From contig NC_018020.1 in the NCBI RefSeq assembly GCF_000266885.1, forward strand, positions 3,720,001 to 3,784,000: a DNA stretch of 64,000 bases. The letters are read 5' to 3'. The notes under the pieces are model-generated. The model was not told the DNA's origin, ran no database searches, and saw nothing but the letters and a program-made list of their open reading frames with translations. Made by a program: the position numbers and the translations under genes. Below, piece by piece: positions 8,243-17,130 of the stretch (position 1 is its first letter; each line of letters opens with the position of its first letter). Source of the stretch: Turneriella parva DSM 21527. GTDB taxonomy: Bacteria > Spirochaetota > Leptospiria > Turneriellales > Turneriellaceae.

Positions 8243-8919
8243 CCGTGGCCGCTGGAGCCAAAGCTACTGCGGCGGGCGAGCAGACATCCAGCAAAGTAAC
8301 GCCTGCCAACTATGGCAGGTTTACTTTGTACGAGATTGAAGACTCGGTGCGAAGCGCCATTGAGCTCCTGGAGCTCGTGGTCGATGAACATGGAGAGATC
8401 GTCGACGAAAAACTCGAAGGTCAGATTCTTGAACGGCTGAATCAGTTGAATCTGGCCAAAGAGTTGAAGGCTACGAATGTCGCAGTCTACATCAAGAGTT
8501 TGTGGGGCCAGGTCTCATTGCTGGAACAGGAACGAATCAAGCTTGCCCGTCGGGAAAAATCACTGGCGAAAAAAGCTGAATGGCTTACGAAGTACCTGGT
8601 CTCGTATCTTCAGCTTGATCCGGCTAAGCCTGGAATGCTCGTCTCGGGACTGCGTGCCAATATCGGATGGCGGCGCTCTGACAGCGTCGAAGTCATCGCT
8701 CCCTCAAGGTTACCGCTGCCATACCAGAAGGCTAGTATCGCGGAGGTCAGCGATGAGGAGTTGGCAAAACACGGTCAGGTATTGCGCACACTTGAGGGAT
8801 ACCGTACAGACCCGCGGAAAGACCTGCTGAAGAAGCGCATCAAAGCGGGACTTGCGAAAGGCCGAAAGTACACGCATATCGCACGACTCGTAGAAAAATA
8901 CAACATCCAGATTAACTGA
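8239..8919 (+). CDS. Gp157-like phage protein (host-nuclease resistance family)
   Basis: 226 residues. A short disordered start is followed by the pattern of siphovirus Gp157 proteins: FTLYEIEDSVRSAIELLE, an acidic stretch, then a long coiled coil (SLLEQERIKLARREKSLAKKAEWL) and a beta region. In phages, Gp157 relatives usually neighbour single-strand annealing proteins; the original member was reported to affect phage resistance. The ATGA overlap with the Rad52-type gene fits that pairing. The last 50 residues are basic and look like an added domain. Confidence 0.7.
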   Translation: MTVAAGAKATAAGEQTSSKVTPANYGRFTLYEIEDSVRSAIELLELVVDEHGEIVDEKLEGQILERLNQLNLAKELKATNVAVYIKSLWGQVSLLEQERIKLARREKSLAKKAEWLTKYLVSYLQLDPAKPGMLVSGLRANIGWRRSDSVEVIAPSRLPLPYQKASIAEVSDEELAKHGQVLRTLEGYRTDPRKDLLKKRIKAGLAKGRKYTHIARLVEKYNIQIN

Positions 8920-8979
8920 CAGACCAAAATCTCCCCCTGTGACCGGGCAACCGGCGCAGGGTTTTGTTTTATAGAGCAG

Positions 8980-9720
8980 ATGACAGCCACTGCTCAGAAA
9001 TCTTCTGCACTCGATCAATCATCAGAACGGTTTAAGTCCCTGACCATGTCAGCCCGCAATGGGTGCAAAAGAAGCCAGGACGCACTCATACTGCATTGCC
9101 AACAACTTGTGAATGGAATCCTCAAGGGTTACCGTATTTGCGGGGAAATCTACAATGACTGTAAAAGCGAAGCTGCGATTGCGACTATAAAAGCTGTAAG
9201 GACATTCAATCCGCACCGTGGTTTTTCCCTTTCGAGCTATGCTTCATGGTATATCCACGCTGCTATCAGGAAGACATTAAGGGAGAACAAGCTGATATCG
9301 ATCCCAAAGGGCAAATGGTACCAGGCAAAAGCTGCACAAGAATCAGCGGATTGCCTCAGCACTACGAATACTACACTTTTTGCAGCACAGTTTCCGCAGA
9401 CAAGCCTGTTCTCTGAAATTCAATTTGAGCCAGAACAAATTTCGGCCAATTCGCGGTCAGTAGGCCCTGCAGACTTCGCAGAGCGCAATTATCTCGAGGA
9501 AGCCATTTACAAGGGTTTGGATCAACTTCCTGCTTTCGAGAAACGCGTAATTTCCGGGAGATACGGAATTAGCCAGGAAAAACCCGTCAGTTCGCGCGAA
9601 ATGGCCAGAAGGCTGAACTGTAACCGCTCAGCCATCGTGAAGGCAGAGGAGACTGCCAAGAGATCGCTGCAGATTTATTACGAGGCAAAAGGCCTACGTT
9701 CGTTCATAGGAGAAGAATAA
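8980..9720 (+). CDS. sigma-70 family RNA polymerase sigma factor
   Basis: 246 residues. Region 2 is visible at about 25-110: a core-binding helix (ALILHCQQLVNGILKGY), then TFNPHRGFSLSSYASWYIHAAIRKTL, the FxxYAxWWIRQAI-like region 2.3/2.4 pattern. Region 4 at about 170-240 (LDQLPAFEKRVISGRYG...SSREMARRLNCNRSAIVKAEETAKRSL) is a normal HTH. Region 1.1 is absent, so it is a group 3-like factor. It lies in the middle of the phage-like module and probably directs transcription of element genes; its promoter sequence cannot be read from this window alone. Confidence 0.85.
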   Translation: MTATAQKSSALDQSSERFKSLTMSARNGCKRSQDALILHCQQLVNGILKGYRICGEIYNDCKSEAAIATIKAVRTFNPHRGFSLSSYASWYIHAAIRKTLRENKLISIPKGKWYQAKAAQESADCLSTTNTTLFAAQFPQTSLFSEIQFEPEQISANSRSVGPADFAERNYLEEAIYKGLDQLPAFEKRVISGRYGISQEKPVSSREMARRLNCNRSAIVKAEETAKRSLQIYYEAKGLRSFIGEE

Positions 9721-9723
9721 TCA

Positions 9724-10485
9724 ATGCTGGATCTACAAACTTGCAATATCCCCGCAGTATTGGCGCAGGAGCCTTCGAAAGAAGTATCCGGTCGATACTC
9801 ATTCATACCAACTACGCGCCTCATCGACGACCTGAAGACCATGGACTGGCTTCCAGTGGGCGCAAAAGGGAGCACGAGAGCACACGATGTCGCAGCCCGA
9901 CACATGATTCGTTTTCGGTCTCGCGAACACCTGGAATCGCCTGTGCAAGCTGTCTGTCCTGAGCTGGTTGTTATTAACGCACACAACGGTTTGTGCTCAT
10001 TCAATTTAAAGGCAGGACTCTTTCGCCTGGTATGCTCGAATGGGATGATCGTGTCAGAGGCAGTATTTGCCTCAATAAAGATACGCCATATTAATTACAC
10101 CTACGAAGCCGTGCGAGATGCGGTGTTTCAGTACGCAGCGCAAATGCCTCAAATCACGCAGAAAGTTCACGAACTGCAGGCAATCCGCCTTGATGAAACC
10201 CTGAAGACGACCTTTGCACGCCAGGCACTCGCGTTGCGCTTTGAAGATCGACCTGATGCAGCGCAGTTGGTCGATGTACAGTCACTCTTGCGGCCGATGC
10301 GTACGGCAGACACCGGACAGGATGTCTGGTCTGTTCTCAACGTACTGCAGGAAAAGCTGATAAACGGCAAGTTTGTTATCGGTGACAAAAAGCGACAGGC
10401 AAGATCAATCCAAAATGTTCAGAGAACTGTGAGTCTGAACCAGCGGCTATTCGATCTGGCCGTATCCATAGGAAAACTGGCATGA
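9724..10485 (+). CDS. DUF932 (phage/plasmid-like) protein
   Basis: 253 residues, ribosome site AGGAGAAG inside the end of the sigma factor gene. The family pattern is clear: RYSFIPTTRLIDDLKTMDWLPV, AARHMIRFR, PELVVINAHNGLCSFNLKAGLFRLVCSNGMIV. DUF932 proteins are common on phages and plasmids with no settled biochemical role. The end overlaps the next gene as ATGA. Confidence 0.8.
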   Translation: MLDLQTCNIPAVLAQEPSKEVSGRYSFIPTTRLIDDLKTMDWLPVGAKGSTRAHDVAARHMIRFRSREHLESPVQAVCPELVVINAHNGLCSFNLKAGLFRLVCSNGMIVSEAVFASIKIRHINYTYEAVRDAVFQYAAQMPQITQKVHELQAIRLDETLKTTFARQALALRFEDRPDAAQLVDVQSLLRPMRTADTGQDVWSVLNVLQEKLINGKFVIGDKKRQARSIQNVQRTVSLNQRLFDLAVSIGKLA

Positions 10486-10868
10486 AGCAAGTAGCGCGTA
10501 CACCCATTCTCCCGGGAATCAAGATCTTACCCTTGAACTACGAGGTGCTTGAGATCAATTACACCACCGTTGAGGTCAGAAGGCCTGACGGATTCATCGT
10601 TTTCTTTGATCGCAGAAAAGATCCGTGCTCGACATTGCTGAACAGGATTCGCCTGGCATTGCCGCCAGAGACCGTCATCCGCCTCGTTGGTACGATCCGC
10701 GGATACCAAGCTTCAATTACCTACGCATCCAAGTATCAGAAATCAGCGCTCCATCAGCAAAAGCAGCAGTTGAAGCAGTTTGTTCACTGCATGAATCAAG
10801 CACTGGAGCTTGGATTCGACGCGCACAAGTTTCTGCAGGAAGAACCCAAGACGATTAAGGCGGCATAG
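10482..10868 (+). CDS. unknown small protein downstream of DUF932
   Basis: 128 residues, starting at an ATGA overlap. No family recognised. Predicted beta-rich first half (NYTTVEVRRPDGFIVFFDRRKD) and a helical second half with a Gln/Lys-rich stretch (YQKSALHQQKQQLKQF). Translational coupling suggests it works with the DUF932 protein or the AAA+ protein that follows. Confidence 0.65.
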   Translation: MKQVARTPILPGIKILPLNYEVLEINYTTVEVRRPDGFIVFFDRRKDPCSTLLNRIRLALPPETVIRLVGTIRGYQASITYASKYQKSALHQQKQQLKQFVHCMNQALELGFDAHKFLQEEPKTIKAA

Positions 10869-10871
10869 GCA

Positions 10872-13019
10872 ATGGGCCGAGGATACTGTCGACCGATGAA
10901 CGGAGTCTCCCATCGGGTCAATAAGCACCGCAGTGACTTCTTGTTTGTTCTCCATAACCTTCAGTCACATGACGAACTACTACGACAGGCATTTGGCTTT
11001 GTGGCAGCATTAGCCTCCGAAGCAGACATTCTGAAGCTCTGCCAAGAACTTAACTTCACCCCGGCTGTGATTGCCGAAGTTGAAGCTGATTGCCTGACAG
11101 ACAGATCAGAGCTCTTCGACCGGCTGAACTATCTGTCATCGAGGATAACCAACTCAAGTGAACAGACTAAGCTCAAACTGGCAAAAAAGTTGATTCGCGG
11201 TCTGCTAGAAGGCACCCCGGCGAAGTTACATTGGCAGAATAACGAGTTCTTGCTATACCTGCGGGATAATCTATCTCTCAATGAGACAGAGCTGCAGTTG
11301 CTCTGGATCTTGTACTTACGCCAATCAAGCCCTGAGCTTGATTTCCTCAATATGGGCATTTCTGGCCTTGCCGATGAGCTCTATATTCTTGAAGCATGCT
11401 TCGCAATGCCAGCCGAGAAAACGGGGGAAGTCCTATTAAGGGATTCCCTGTTAAGTCGGACTGGGCTGCTCGAGCCCGTAGGCGACACTATGCAGCTGCC
11501 GGCCAGAGTGTTAATGGCAATTGCAGGTAGTATCTCAATAACCGCCTTTCAGGCCGAGAGTTTTAGGAAAGATACTGCACCTGTATATGATCTGGCCTCA
11601 TTCGATCTGAATGCGATCGATATCAAAATCATGCTCGCTCTCTTGAAGAGTGAAGGACCTGCGAACATCCTCCTTTATGGCAAACCAGGCTGCGGGAAAA
11701 CCGAAGCTGCCCGCAGTCTCATTCGGGCAGCGGGACTCGATATTCTGCACGTACCGGTTCACTCGACAGGAGGCAGGCATTCGCGACTGACCCGCTTGCG
11801 TTACGCGGATTATTTCGCCCAGGGCAGCGGCCTGATTATTGATGAGGCTGAGCTCATCTTGAACATTGCAGTGAAGTTTATGGCCTTCGAAAGCGACTCG
11901 ACGCCCTCCAAGTCCGTTTTGAACACTTACCTGGATTCCTCAAGAAGCAAAACCATATGGATTCTGAATGACACCAACCACCTTCACGAATCAACAATGC
12001 GGAGGTTTAATTTTCGCCTCCAATTCGATAAATTATCCAGAAAACAGCGCAGCCATGCTTTGGATCTGATCATTCGCAAGCATGGTATTGAATCACTAAT
12101 TTCGCCAGAAATGGCCGAGCAATTGCTCTCTGATGAGAACTTAAGTCCTGGAGTGCTAAACCAAATGGCACATGCCCTTGTACAAGCCTCAAAGGTTTCA
12201 CCAGCTCAGGATAGTGGGAAAATTATCGCGCGCTTGTTGGCTTCGAATCGGCAGCCAGACAAACCGCTGGAAGAAGAGTCCAAAGTACATACTGCTTACA
12301 GCCTTGAAGCACTGAATCTATCCGTAGACCCGAATCAGATCGTTCAATCCCTGAAAAGCTTTCTCTCCTCGCCTAGAAGTCCTCGCAATGGCGTGAACCT
12401 TCTTTTCTACGGAATTCCCGGCACCGGCAAGACAGAGTTTGCTCGATATCTCTCCCATTGCTTATCGCGTGATCTCATTATTAAGCGAGGAAGTGATCTC
12501 TTAGGCATGTATGTCGGCAGTACGGAGCAATCAATCGCTGCCGCATTCAAGCAAGCCCAACAGAACGAAGCAGTTCTGCTCATTGATGAGGCAGATACCT
12601 TTTTTCAGTCACGCGTTGAGGCCCGGCAGACCTACGAGATTTCCAGAACCAATGAATTTCTCAACCAGATGGAGAATCACAACACGGTTCTCATTTGTTG
12701 CACCAACCTGATCGACACCTTTGATCAGGCTGCCCTTCGCCGGTTCGCGATGAAGCTTGAATTCAAGGCATTGCAGGCTGCACAGACACCCATTCTTTTT
12801 CAAACCTATTTTAGTTCACTTTGCGAGGCAATGCCTGATGCCGAAGAAATATCTCGGGCCATCGGTAGTCTGGATAACCTCACACCTGGGGATTTCCGTA
12901 ATGTTGAGCGGCGCGTGCTGCTCGGACAGGGTAACGTCACGTGGGATGTACTTGTAGGCGAGTTGCGAGAAGAAATCCGCAGTAAAGCACGAGGTTCCGT
13001 TCGGCCTATCGGCTTCTGA
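10872..13019 (+). CDS. double-AAA+ ATPase
   Basis: 715 residues. A helical N-terminal domain of about 230 residues is followed by two AAA+ modules. First module: GKPGCGKT near residue 268 and GLIIDEAELI Walker B. Second module: GIPGTGKT near 513, VLLIDEADTFF near 568, sensor NTVLICCTN and an arginine-finger region RRFAMKLEF. The second module is of the Cdc48/FtsH-like 'classic' type. The tandem arrangement resembles Cdc48/ClpX-type remodelling machines, but no protease or zinc site is present. It could act as an unfoldase or loading factor for the element's replication or recombination proteins. Confidence 0.8.
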   Translation: MGRGYCRPMNGVSHRVNKHRSDFLFVLHNLQSHDELLRQAFGFVAALASEADILKLCQELNFTPAVIAEVEADCLTDRSELFDRLNYLSSRITNSSEQTKLKLAKKLIRGLLEGTPAKLHWQNNEFLLYLRDNLSLNETELQLLWILYLRQSSPELDFLNMGISGLADELYILEACFAMPAEKTGEVLLRDSLLSRTGLLEPVGDTMQLPARVLMAIAGSISITAFQAESFRKDTAPVYDLASFDLNAIDIKIMLALLKSEGPANILLYGKPGCGKTEAARSLIRAAGLDILHVPVHSTGGRHSRLTRLRYADYFAQGSGLIIDEAELILNIAVKFMAFESDSTPSKSVLNTYLDSSRSKTIWILNDTNHLHESTMRRFNFRLQFDKLSRKQRSHALDLIIRKHGIESLISPEMAEQLLSDENLSPGVLNQMAHALVQASKVSPAQDSGKIIARLLASNRQPDKPLEEESKVHTAYSLEALNLSVDPNQIVQSLKSFLSSPRSPRNGVNLLFYGIPGTGKTEFARYLSHCLSRDLIIKRGSDLLGMYVGSTEQSIAAAFKQAQQNEAVLLIDEADTFFQSRVEARQTYEISRTNEFLNQMENHNTVLICCTNLIDTFDQAALRRFAMKLEFKALQAAQTPILFQTYFSSLCEAMPDAEEISRAIGSLDNLTPGDFRNVERRVLLGQGNVTWDVLVGELREEIRSKARGSVRPIGF

Positions 13020-13072
13020 TATGTCACCACAACCGACCGAGACGGCTGTTCAGCACGCTTGAGAATTGAGGC

Positions 13073-13231
13073 ATGGAGCTCATGGGAATTGCAGTGTTGG
13101 CTACCGTCATGGTCTCAGTCGCAATCATGCTCTTGCTGTCTTACAAACGCAGGCGGAGTAGCGAGCTCTATATAAAGCGTCAGCACCAGATTCAATCGTT
13201 TCCGCCTGATCATCTGAAGCATCGCCGTTGA
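13073..13231 (+). CDS. 52-residue single-pass membrane protein
   Basis: ATG at 13073 is preceded by TTGAGGC. The product starts MELMGIAVLATVMVSVAIML, one clear transmembrane helix (residues 3-23), then a basic cytoplasmic part (YKRRRSSELYIKRQHQ). It lies 53 bp after the AAA+ gene on the same strand and is the last gene of the plus-strand module. Its small size hides it from length-limited ORF calling. Function unknown. Confidence 0.5.
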   Translation: MELMGIAVLATVMVSVAIMLLLSYKRRRSSELYIKRQHQIQSFPPDHLKHRR

Positions 13232-13298
13232 TTCCGGACTTGCAGAAGCTTGCCTATTGCCACCAGTGACTTCAGGTGAAGTCTGTATACTCGCGGCG

Positions 13299-13339
13299 GA
13301 ATTTTCAAAATTTTCGTCTATACACACTTCCGAGGGATG
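13299..13339. repeat. noncoding motif shared with 4704-4744 (copy 2)
   Basis: AATTTTCAAAATTTT, TATACA and TCCGAGGGATG occur in the same order and similar spacing as at 4704-4744, again with TACTCGCG just upstream. The surrounding 13232-13640 stretch holds no convincing gene. Confidence 0.45.
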
Positions 13340-13640
13340 GCCATATACCCACACCGGTATCACGACGCTTCAGTGCCAGGTTCGATACGTATTCCATCTT
13401 CAGCTCGCTCTATTGTGACCTCGCGCCATCTCGGCAGAGTGATTTTCCAGGACGCCAATGGAAAAGCACGAGCAGTTCCTATTTCGCACTAGAGTTAAAT
13501 TCTCTTGATTCGGAATAAACTAATGTTTCAACTTGGTCCCGATCAGGAGAGTACCACTAATCAGCTGGTGATGGGAAGTGTGGACGCGATACGTCATGCT
13601 CAGGTTACTGACGTTGTGTGACAAGCGCGCGCTCAATATG

Positions 13641-13667
13641 CGTCCGCCTCCTTGCGGGCGTTCTTCC
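13641..13667. terminator. terminator-like hairpin between convergent genes
   Basis: CGTCCGC (13641-13647) pairs with GCGGGCG (13654-13660) with one G-U pair, followed by TTCTTCC. It sits 24 bp from the end of the minus-strand ATPase gene at 13691 and after the plus-strand module. Confidence 0.4.
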
Positions 13668-13690
13668 CGTAGAATCAAATTGCCTCTATA

Positions 13691-16123
13691 TCAGTTCGCA
13701 TCAGAATTGCGAGCTCTCCGTTCTTCATACTTCCGGTGAGCTAGTTCGATACTTTTCTCGATGTCTTGCTGATAATCTGTCCAATCAAATCCCTGAATGC
13801 TCGCCTCCGTTGCACAGTCCGTTAAGTATATCAGGAATTCGCGTGCATTATCCAATCTAGCTTCGATCAACGCGTCCTGTACGTCAATGGCCTCCTTTAT
13901 ACCAGTATCTAATATCGGTGTGTCAACAACTACGGCATCTAAATACACAAATTCACGTGATAAATACTTAATCATATACAACCCATTAGCCGTTATTCGC
14001 AAGCGCACTTCATTGCTATAGGCCGTTATATTCCCCGAGTGTACATTGTCTTCAATCAATTTGCCATCAAATAAATTCTCAATCTTTGCTTTGACCTGGC
14101 GATCCAGAAAGCCCTTCGACTGTGCGTAATTAAAGATTTCCTGAAAGGAGCTGTAACCATAATCAATGTTCTGATTCATCTTGCTTTCCAGATATTCAAG
14201 AATAATCAGCCCTAAAAAATGTTCTGCCTTATTCCTTTCGATGATATCATAGATATTTACAATCGGAGAGCTTTTTGCATCAAAGTATTTGTACTCTCCG
14301 AAAATAACAGCTCTGGTTATTGCATGCTTAGGGATCAGATAGAGACCATGCCTATTATATCGATCAATAATATCATCGGTATTTATGTGACCACTTTTCA
14401 TAAAGGTCTTGATAAACTCAAGTGCTCTTCTGACATTACTATTGCTCACATTATCAAGGAATCGATATAATTCAGCATTTTGCGACAATGAATAGAGCAT
14501 GATTTCAATAAAATCCTGTAGATTCTTTAACTGCACAGAGACACGAGCAATCCTCTCAAGAGGAATTTCACCCTTAACTATTTTCAATGCAAACTCCAGT
14601 CGCTTTCTTAATACCTCATCGATACGCGGCGGTGAAATAGTATATGCAGTAGGATGATATGCACTCAACGAGCCAGTTTTAACAGACCTATGAAAAGTAT
14701 CTGGTCTAAGGCTAATAAAAACAGGTAAGTTGTGTTGCGCTGTGAATTCTGTGGCAATTAAGAATCCTTTTTCTTGGTCACTCTCACTTCTTTGGTCAAG
14801 GTTATCCAATATTAAAACCAATTTCTGATTTCGTGCCTTAAGGAAATGATCGATCACATTCTTTAGATGCTTCTCTCGATTCCCCACAAGATTCTTGAGA
14901 AATTCATACCGCTCTTTGTCGTAAAGACTGGGATTTGAAACCTTTAAATCCTTTGCGATTCCTCTTTCGAACTTGCTGAGTTGTGAATGGTACACTCCGG
15001 TAATGAAACTGCTCTCTGTAATATCAATCTTGAAATTTTCTATTAGCTGCTTTTCAATTTGATCAAGAATAAAACCACCTAAATCGGTTTCAATGATCGC
15101 ATTTAGGCCAAGGTCAATATGAATCAGTACGATGCCTAATTGCTTGGCAGGGATGACATTCTCAAAGAGATTATGCATGAATGTGGTTTTTCCAATCCCA
15201 ACATCGCCCAGGATGATAATGGGTTTTCGTGCAAATGAAATATCGAAAACCTCCCCCTTTACGCCTGATTTGCGATTAACGATCGTCTCGATGCTCGGTG
15301 CCTGAATTCCCGGGAATAGCCCAGCATATCTCGCCTGCAGAATGTTTCTTGCCTGCAAAGAATACTGGGACAATGCTCCCGAATCACAGTAACAGTTATC
15401 CAAGAATACTTTGCGAATTTCCGAAAGGTCAGAAATTTCTGCAATCACCATTTCGGCTAGTGTTACCAATTCACTCTGAAGATGATTTCGTCTCTTGTAT
15501 ACCGGGAAATCCGGTATGGATTCGGAAATCTTTGCTGGCGGAAAATTTGTTGGCGAGCTATCCAAATTGATTGATAAATATGCTCTTTCTATGCCCTGCT
15601 TCGAAAAACAGTTCCAAAATTCTGTAAAATTATCTCGTATGCGCTCTAAAGAGTCAAAGACAATAGCATTTCCTTCGTACAGCTCTTGATTCTGTTTAAA
15701 CGTTAAAAATCCCACATACTGAGTCCCGTTGGTGATAGCGACAACTCGGCAACCCTTACGAAGGCCATACATTGCCACTTGCTCTACGGCTGCTTTAACC
15801 TGTTTATTGCTTTCAGTTATGTGACGCAATTTTATTTTCGTCCTCGAGTAATCTAACGGCAATTCAAAATATACTCCTTCCCGCTTTGCCTCTACGATCA
15901 GGGCAATCCCTGGGGCCATAAAGCTGTAATCATGGTACTCTTGCCCGTCATAGTTTTCTGCAATGCAATCTGCTTCAATCCAGTCTAGACAATCAAAAAA
16001 CACCTTGTTTATCAAATGCAATCGAGTCGTCGCCTCATTCCGACTTTTTTTGAAGTCTTTATCAGTATTTTCTTGAATCAAGGCCTTTAGATTTTGAAAA
16101 GAAACTTGGTAGTCCTTAGCCAT
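13691..16123 (-). CDS. PD-(D/E)XK nuclease fused to a STAND-like P-loop ATPase (putative defence protein)
   Basis: 810 residues. Residues about 25-150 resemble the HsdR N-terminal nuclease fold: a predicted Asp-containing turn (YHDYSF) then ALIVEAKREG, giving ExK at 78-80, and VAMYGLRKGCRVVAITNG. A P-loop ILGDVGIGKTTF lies near residues 303-314 and a Walker B LVLILDNLD near 433-441, with HNLPVFISLRPDTF after it, as in STAND/NACHT-type or archaeal-type ATPases. The remaining 300 residues are helical, without recognisable repeats. Nuclease plus STAND ATPase is a common plan in anti-phage sensors such as the Avs group, where a C-terminal sensor triggers the nuclease. The gene is noticeably more A+T-rich than the neighbouring module, consistent with separate acquisition. 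Confidence 0.7.
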   Translation of the reverse strand: MAKDYQVSFQNLKALIQENTDKDFKKSRNEATTRLHLINKVFFDCLDWIEADCIAENYDGQEYHDYSFMAPGIALIVEAKREGVYFELPLDYSRTKIKLRHITESNKQVKAAVEQVAMYGLRKGCRVVAITNGTQYVGFLTFKQNQELYEGNAIVFDSLERIRDNFTEFWNCFSKQGIERAYLSINLDSSPTNFPPAKISESIPDFPVYKRRNHLQSELVTLAEMVIAEISDLSEIRKVFLDNCYCDSGALSQYSLQARNILQARYAGLFPGIQAPSIETIVNRKSGVKGEVFDISFARKPIIILGDVGIGKTTFMHNLFENVIPAKQLGIVLIHIDLGLNAIIETDLGGFILDQIEKQLIENFKIDITESSFITGVYHSQLSKFERGIAKDLKVSNPSLYDKERYEFLKNLVGNREKHLKNVIDHFLKARNQKLVLILDNLDQRSESDQEKGFLIATEFTAQHNLPVFISLRPDTFHRSVKTGSLSAYHPTAYTISPPRIDEVLRKRLEFALKIVKGEIPLERIARVSVQLKNLQDFIEIMLYSLSQNAELYRFLDNVSNSNVRRALEFIKTFMKSGHINTDDIIDRYNRHGLYLIPKHAITRAVIFGEYKYFDAKSSPIVNIYDIIERNKAEHFLGLIILEYLESKMNQNIDYGYSSFQEIFNYAQSKGFLDRQVKAKIENLFDGKLIEDNVHSGNITAYSNEVRLRITANGLYMIKYLSREFVYLDAVVVDTPILDTGIKEAIDVQDALIEARLDNAREFLIYLTDCATEASIQGFDWTDYQQDIEKSIELAHRKYEERRARNSDAN

Positions 16124-16544
16124 GACTTACAACTAAAAACGGTAACACTTACGCAATCAATATTAATCTCAGAAAGTGCCAATGTTGGTAAACTGGTTAC
16201 CACTTGGCGTCACTACGACGTGGTCAGCCTTGCAAGGCTGACCACGCAAGCGCGCGCACGTCATCCAACAATAGTAATAAGCTGCGCGAGCGAGCAATTT
16301 GTGGGATCGCATGCTTGGCCTCACCCACGAAGAAGCCTTGCCTCCGCATGCACGGGACGTGCATTCGGTGCGGCACAACGCTGTTGGTTCGGCAAATTGA
16401 TGACGCGCATATCCAGTCTCCGAAAGAAGCCCGCATTTAGGGCGCGGCGCGTCCTAAGCTTCTTGTAAATCCAACGTTGCAGTATTGGCGCCTCTTACAT
16501 GTGTAGACTTCATCTGGGCTTTGCAATGATTTTTTGGCAGCAAA
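16124..16544. other. 421-bp gap without a convincing gene
   Basis: Short ORFs here overlap each other in several frames and have no family features. The stretch holds the 28-bp palindrome at 16219-16246, an inverted CAATTTG/CAAATTG pair and two GCATGC sites. I see no promoter pair or RNA gene I can defend. Confidence 0.5.
16219..16246. repeat. 28-bp perfect palindrome
   Basis: CGTGGTCAGCCTTG is followed at once by its exact reverse complement CAAGGCTGACCACG, with no spacer. It sits 95 bp beyond the start of the minus-strand STAND-like gene, so it could be an operator for that gene or a recombination scar. Confidence 0.6.
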
Positions 16545-17048
16545 TCAAGGCGAATTTTCTTTCAATAATTGAAGAGCTCTCTCCCCAGTAAACGTCCAGT
16601 CTTCAGGTATGGCATCGGTCGTATTTTTTGCCACGGCATTGCCCTTCCATGTATGACTCTCATGCAGGATGGTATCACCATGCCCTGCTCTAGACATCTT
16701 CAGATGTTGAGCAATTTCACTTGGTGTTGCCAAATACATATTTGGCAACGCCTCGATTCCTTTACCAAGGAACTGCACGAAGCAAAATATTGTATGCTTG
16801 CTATGCGCAGCCAGCCATTGCTCTGCAGCCTCATGCTATTTAGCATCTTTTAAGTATGATTGGGTTAACCCCCAACCACCATCCTGACTTCCCTTGATGG
16901 AAACTTTCAAGAATCGATCAGACTTCGTGACTAACAAATCATACTCAGGCTGATTAGCTCCATATTGGATAGAGACATCAAAGCCAATTCTGGCGAATTG
17001 GGCTGCCGCAAAAGCCTCGGCAGCGACGCCTACCTGGTAGGAATTCAT
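16545..17048 (-). pseudogene. restriction-endonuclease-fold protein gene interrupted by an in-frame TAG
   Basis: Two minus-strand ORFs (17048-16836 and 16778-16545) are in the same frame, and the intervening codons read through cleanly except for one TAG at 16838-16836. The joined product would be about 167 residues: MNSYQVGVAAEAFAAAQFARIG, YGANQPEYDLLV and FLKVSIKGSQDGGW give the E-D-(x)n-xxK pattern of PD-(D/E)XK proteins (KVSIKGS in place of the usual ExK/QxK). A single CAG-to-TAG or TAT-to-TAG change would explain it. Either an amber pseudogene, a sequencing error, or suppressed readthrough. Confidence 0.65.
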
Positions 17049-17130
17049 AGAATTACTAAATCCCTGCGGTTGATATCTTGGGCCATAATGTCACCATAGC
17101 TGATTTCTCAAATACGGACGTATGGCAGGA

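Noticed and set aside
13522-13620. 32-codon ORF before the STAND-like gene
   Set aside because: No ribosome site and no recognisable feature; likely chance.
16261-16440. Sequence with CAACGC/GTTGG and repeated GCATGC reminiscent of integron attC sites
   Set aside because: No complete attC arms and no second copy flanking a cassette were found, and no integrase lies in the window.
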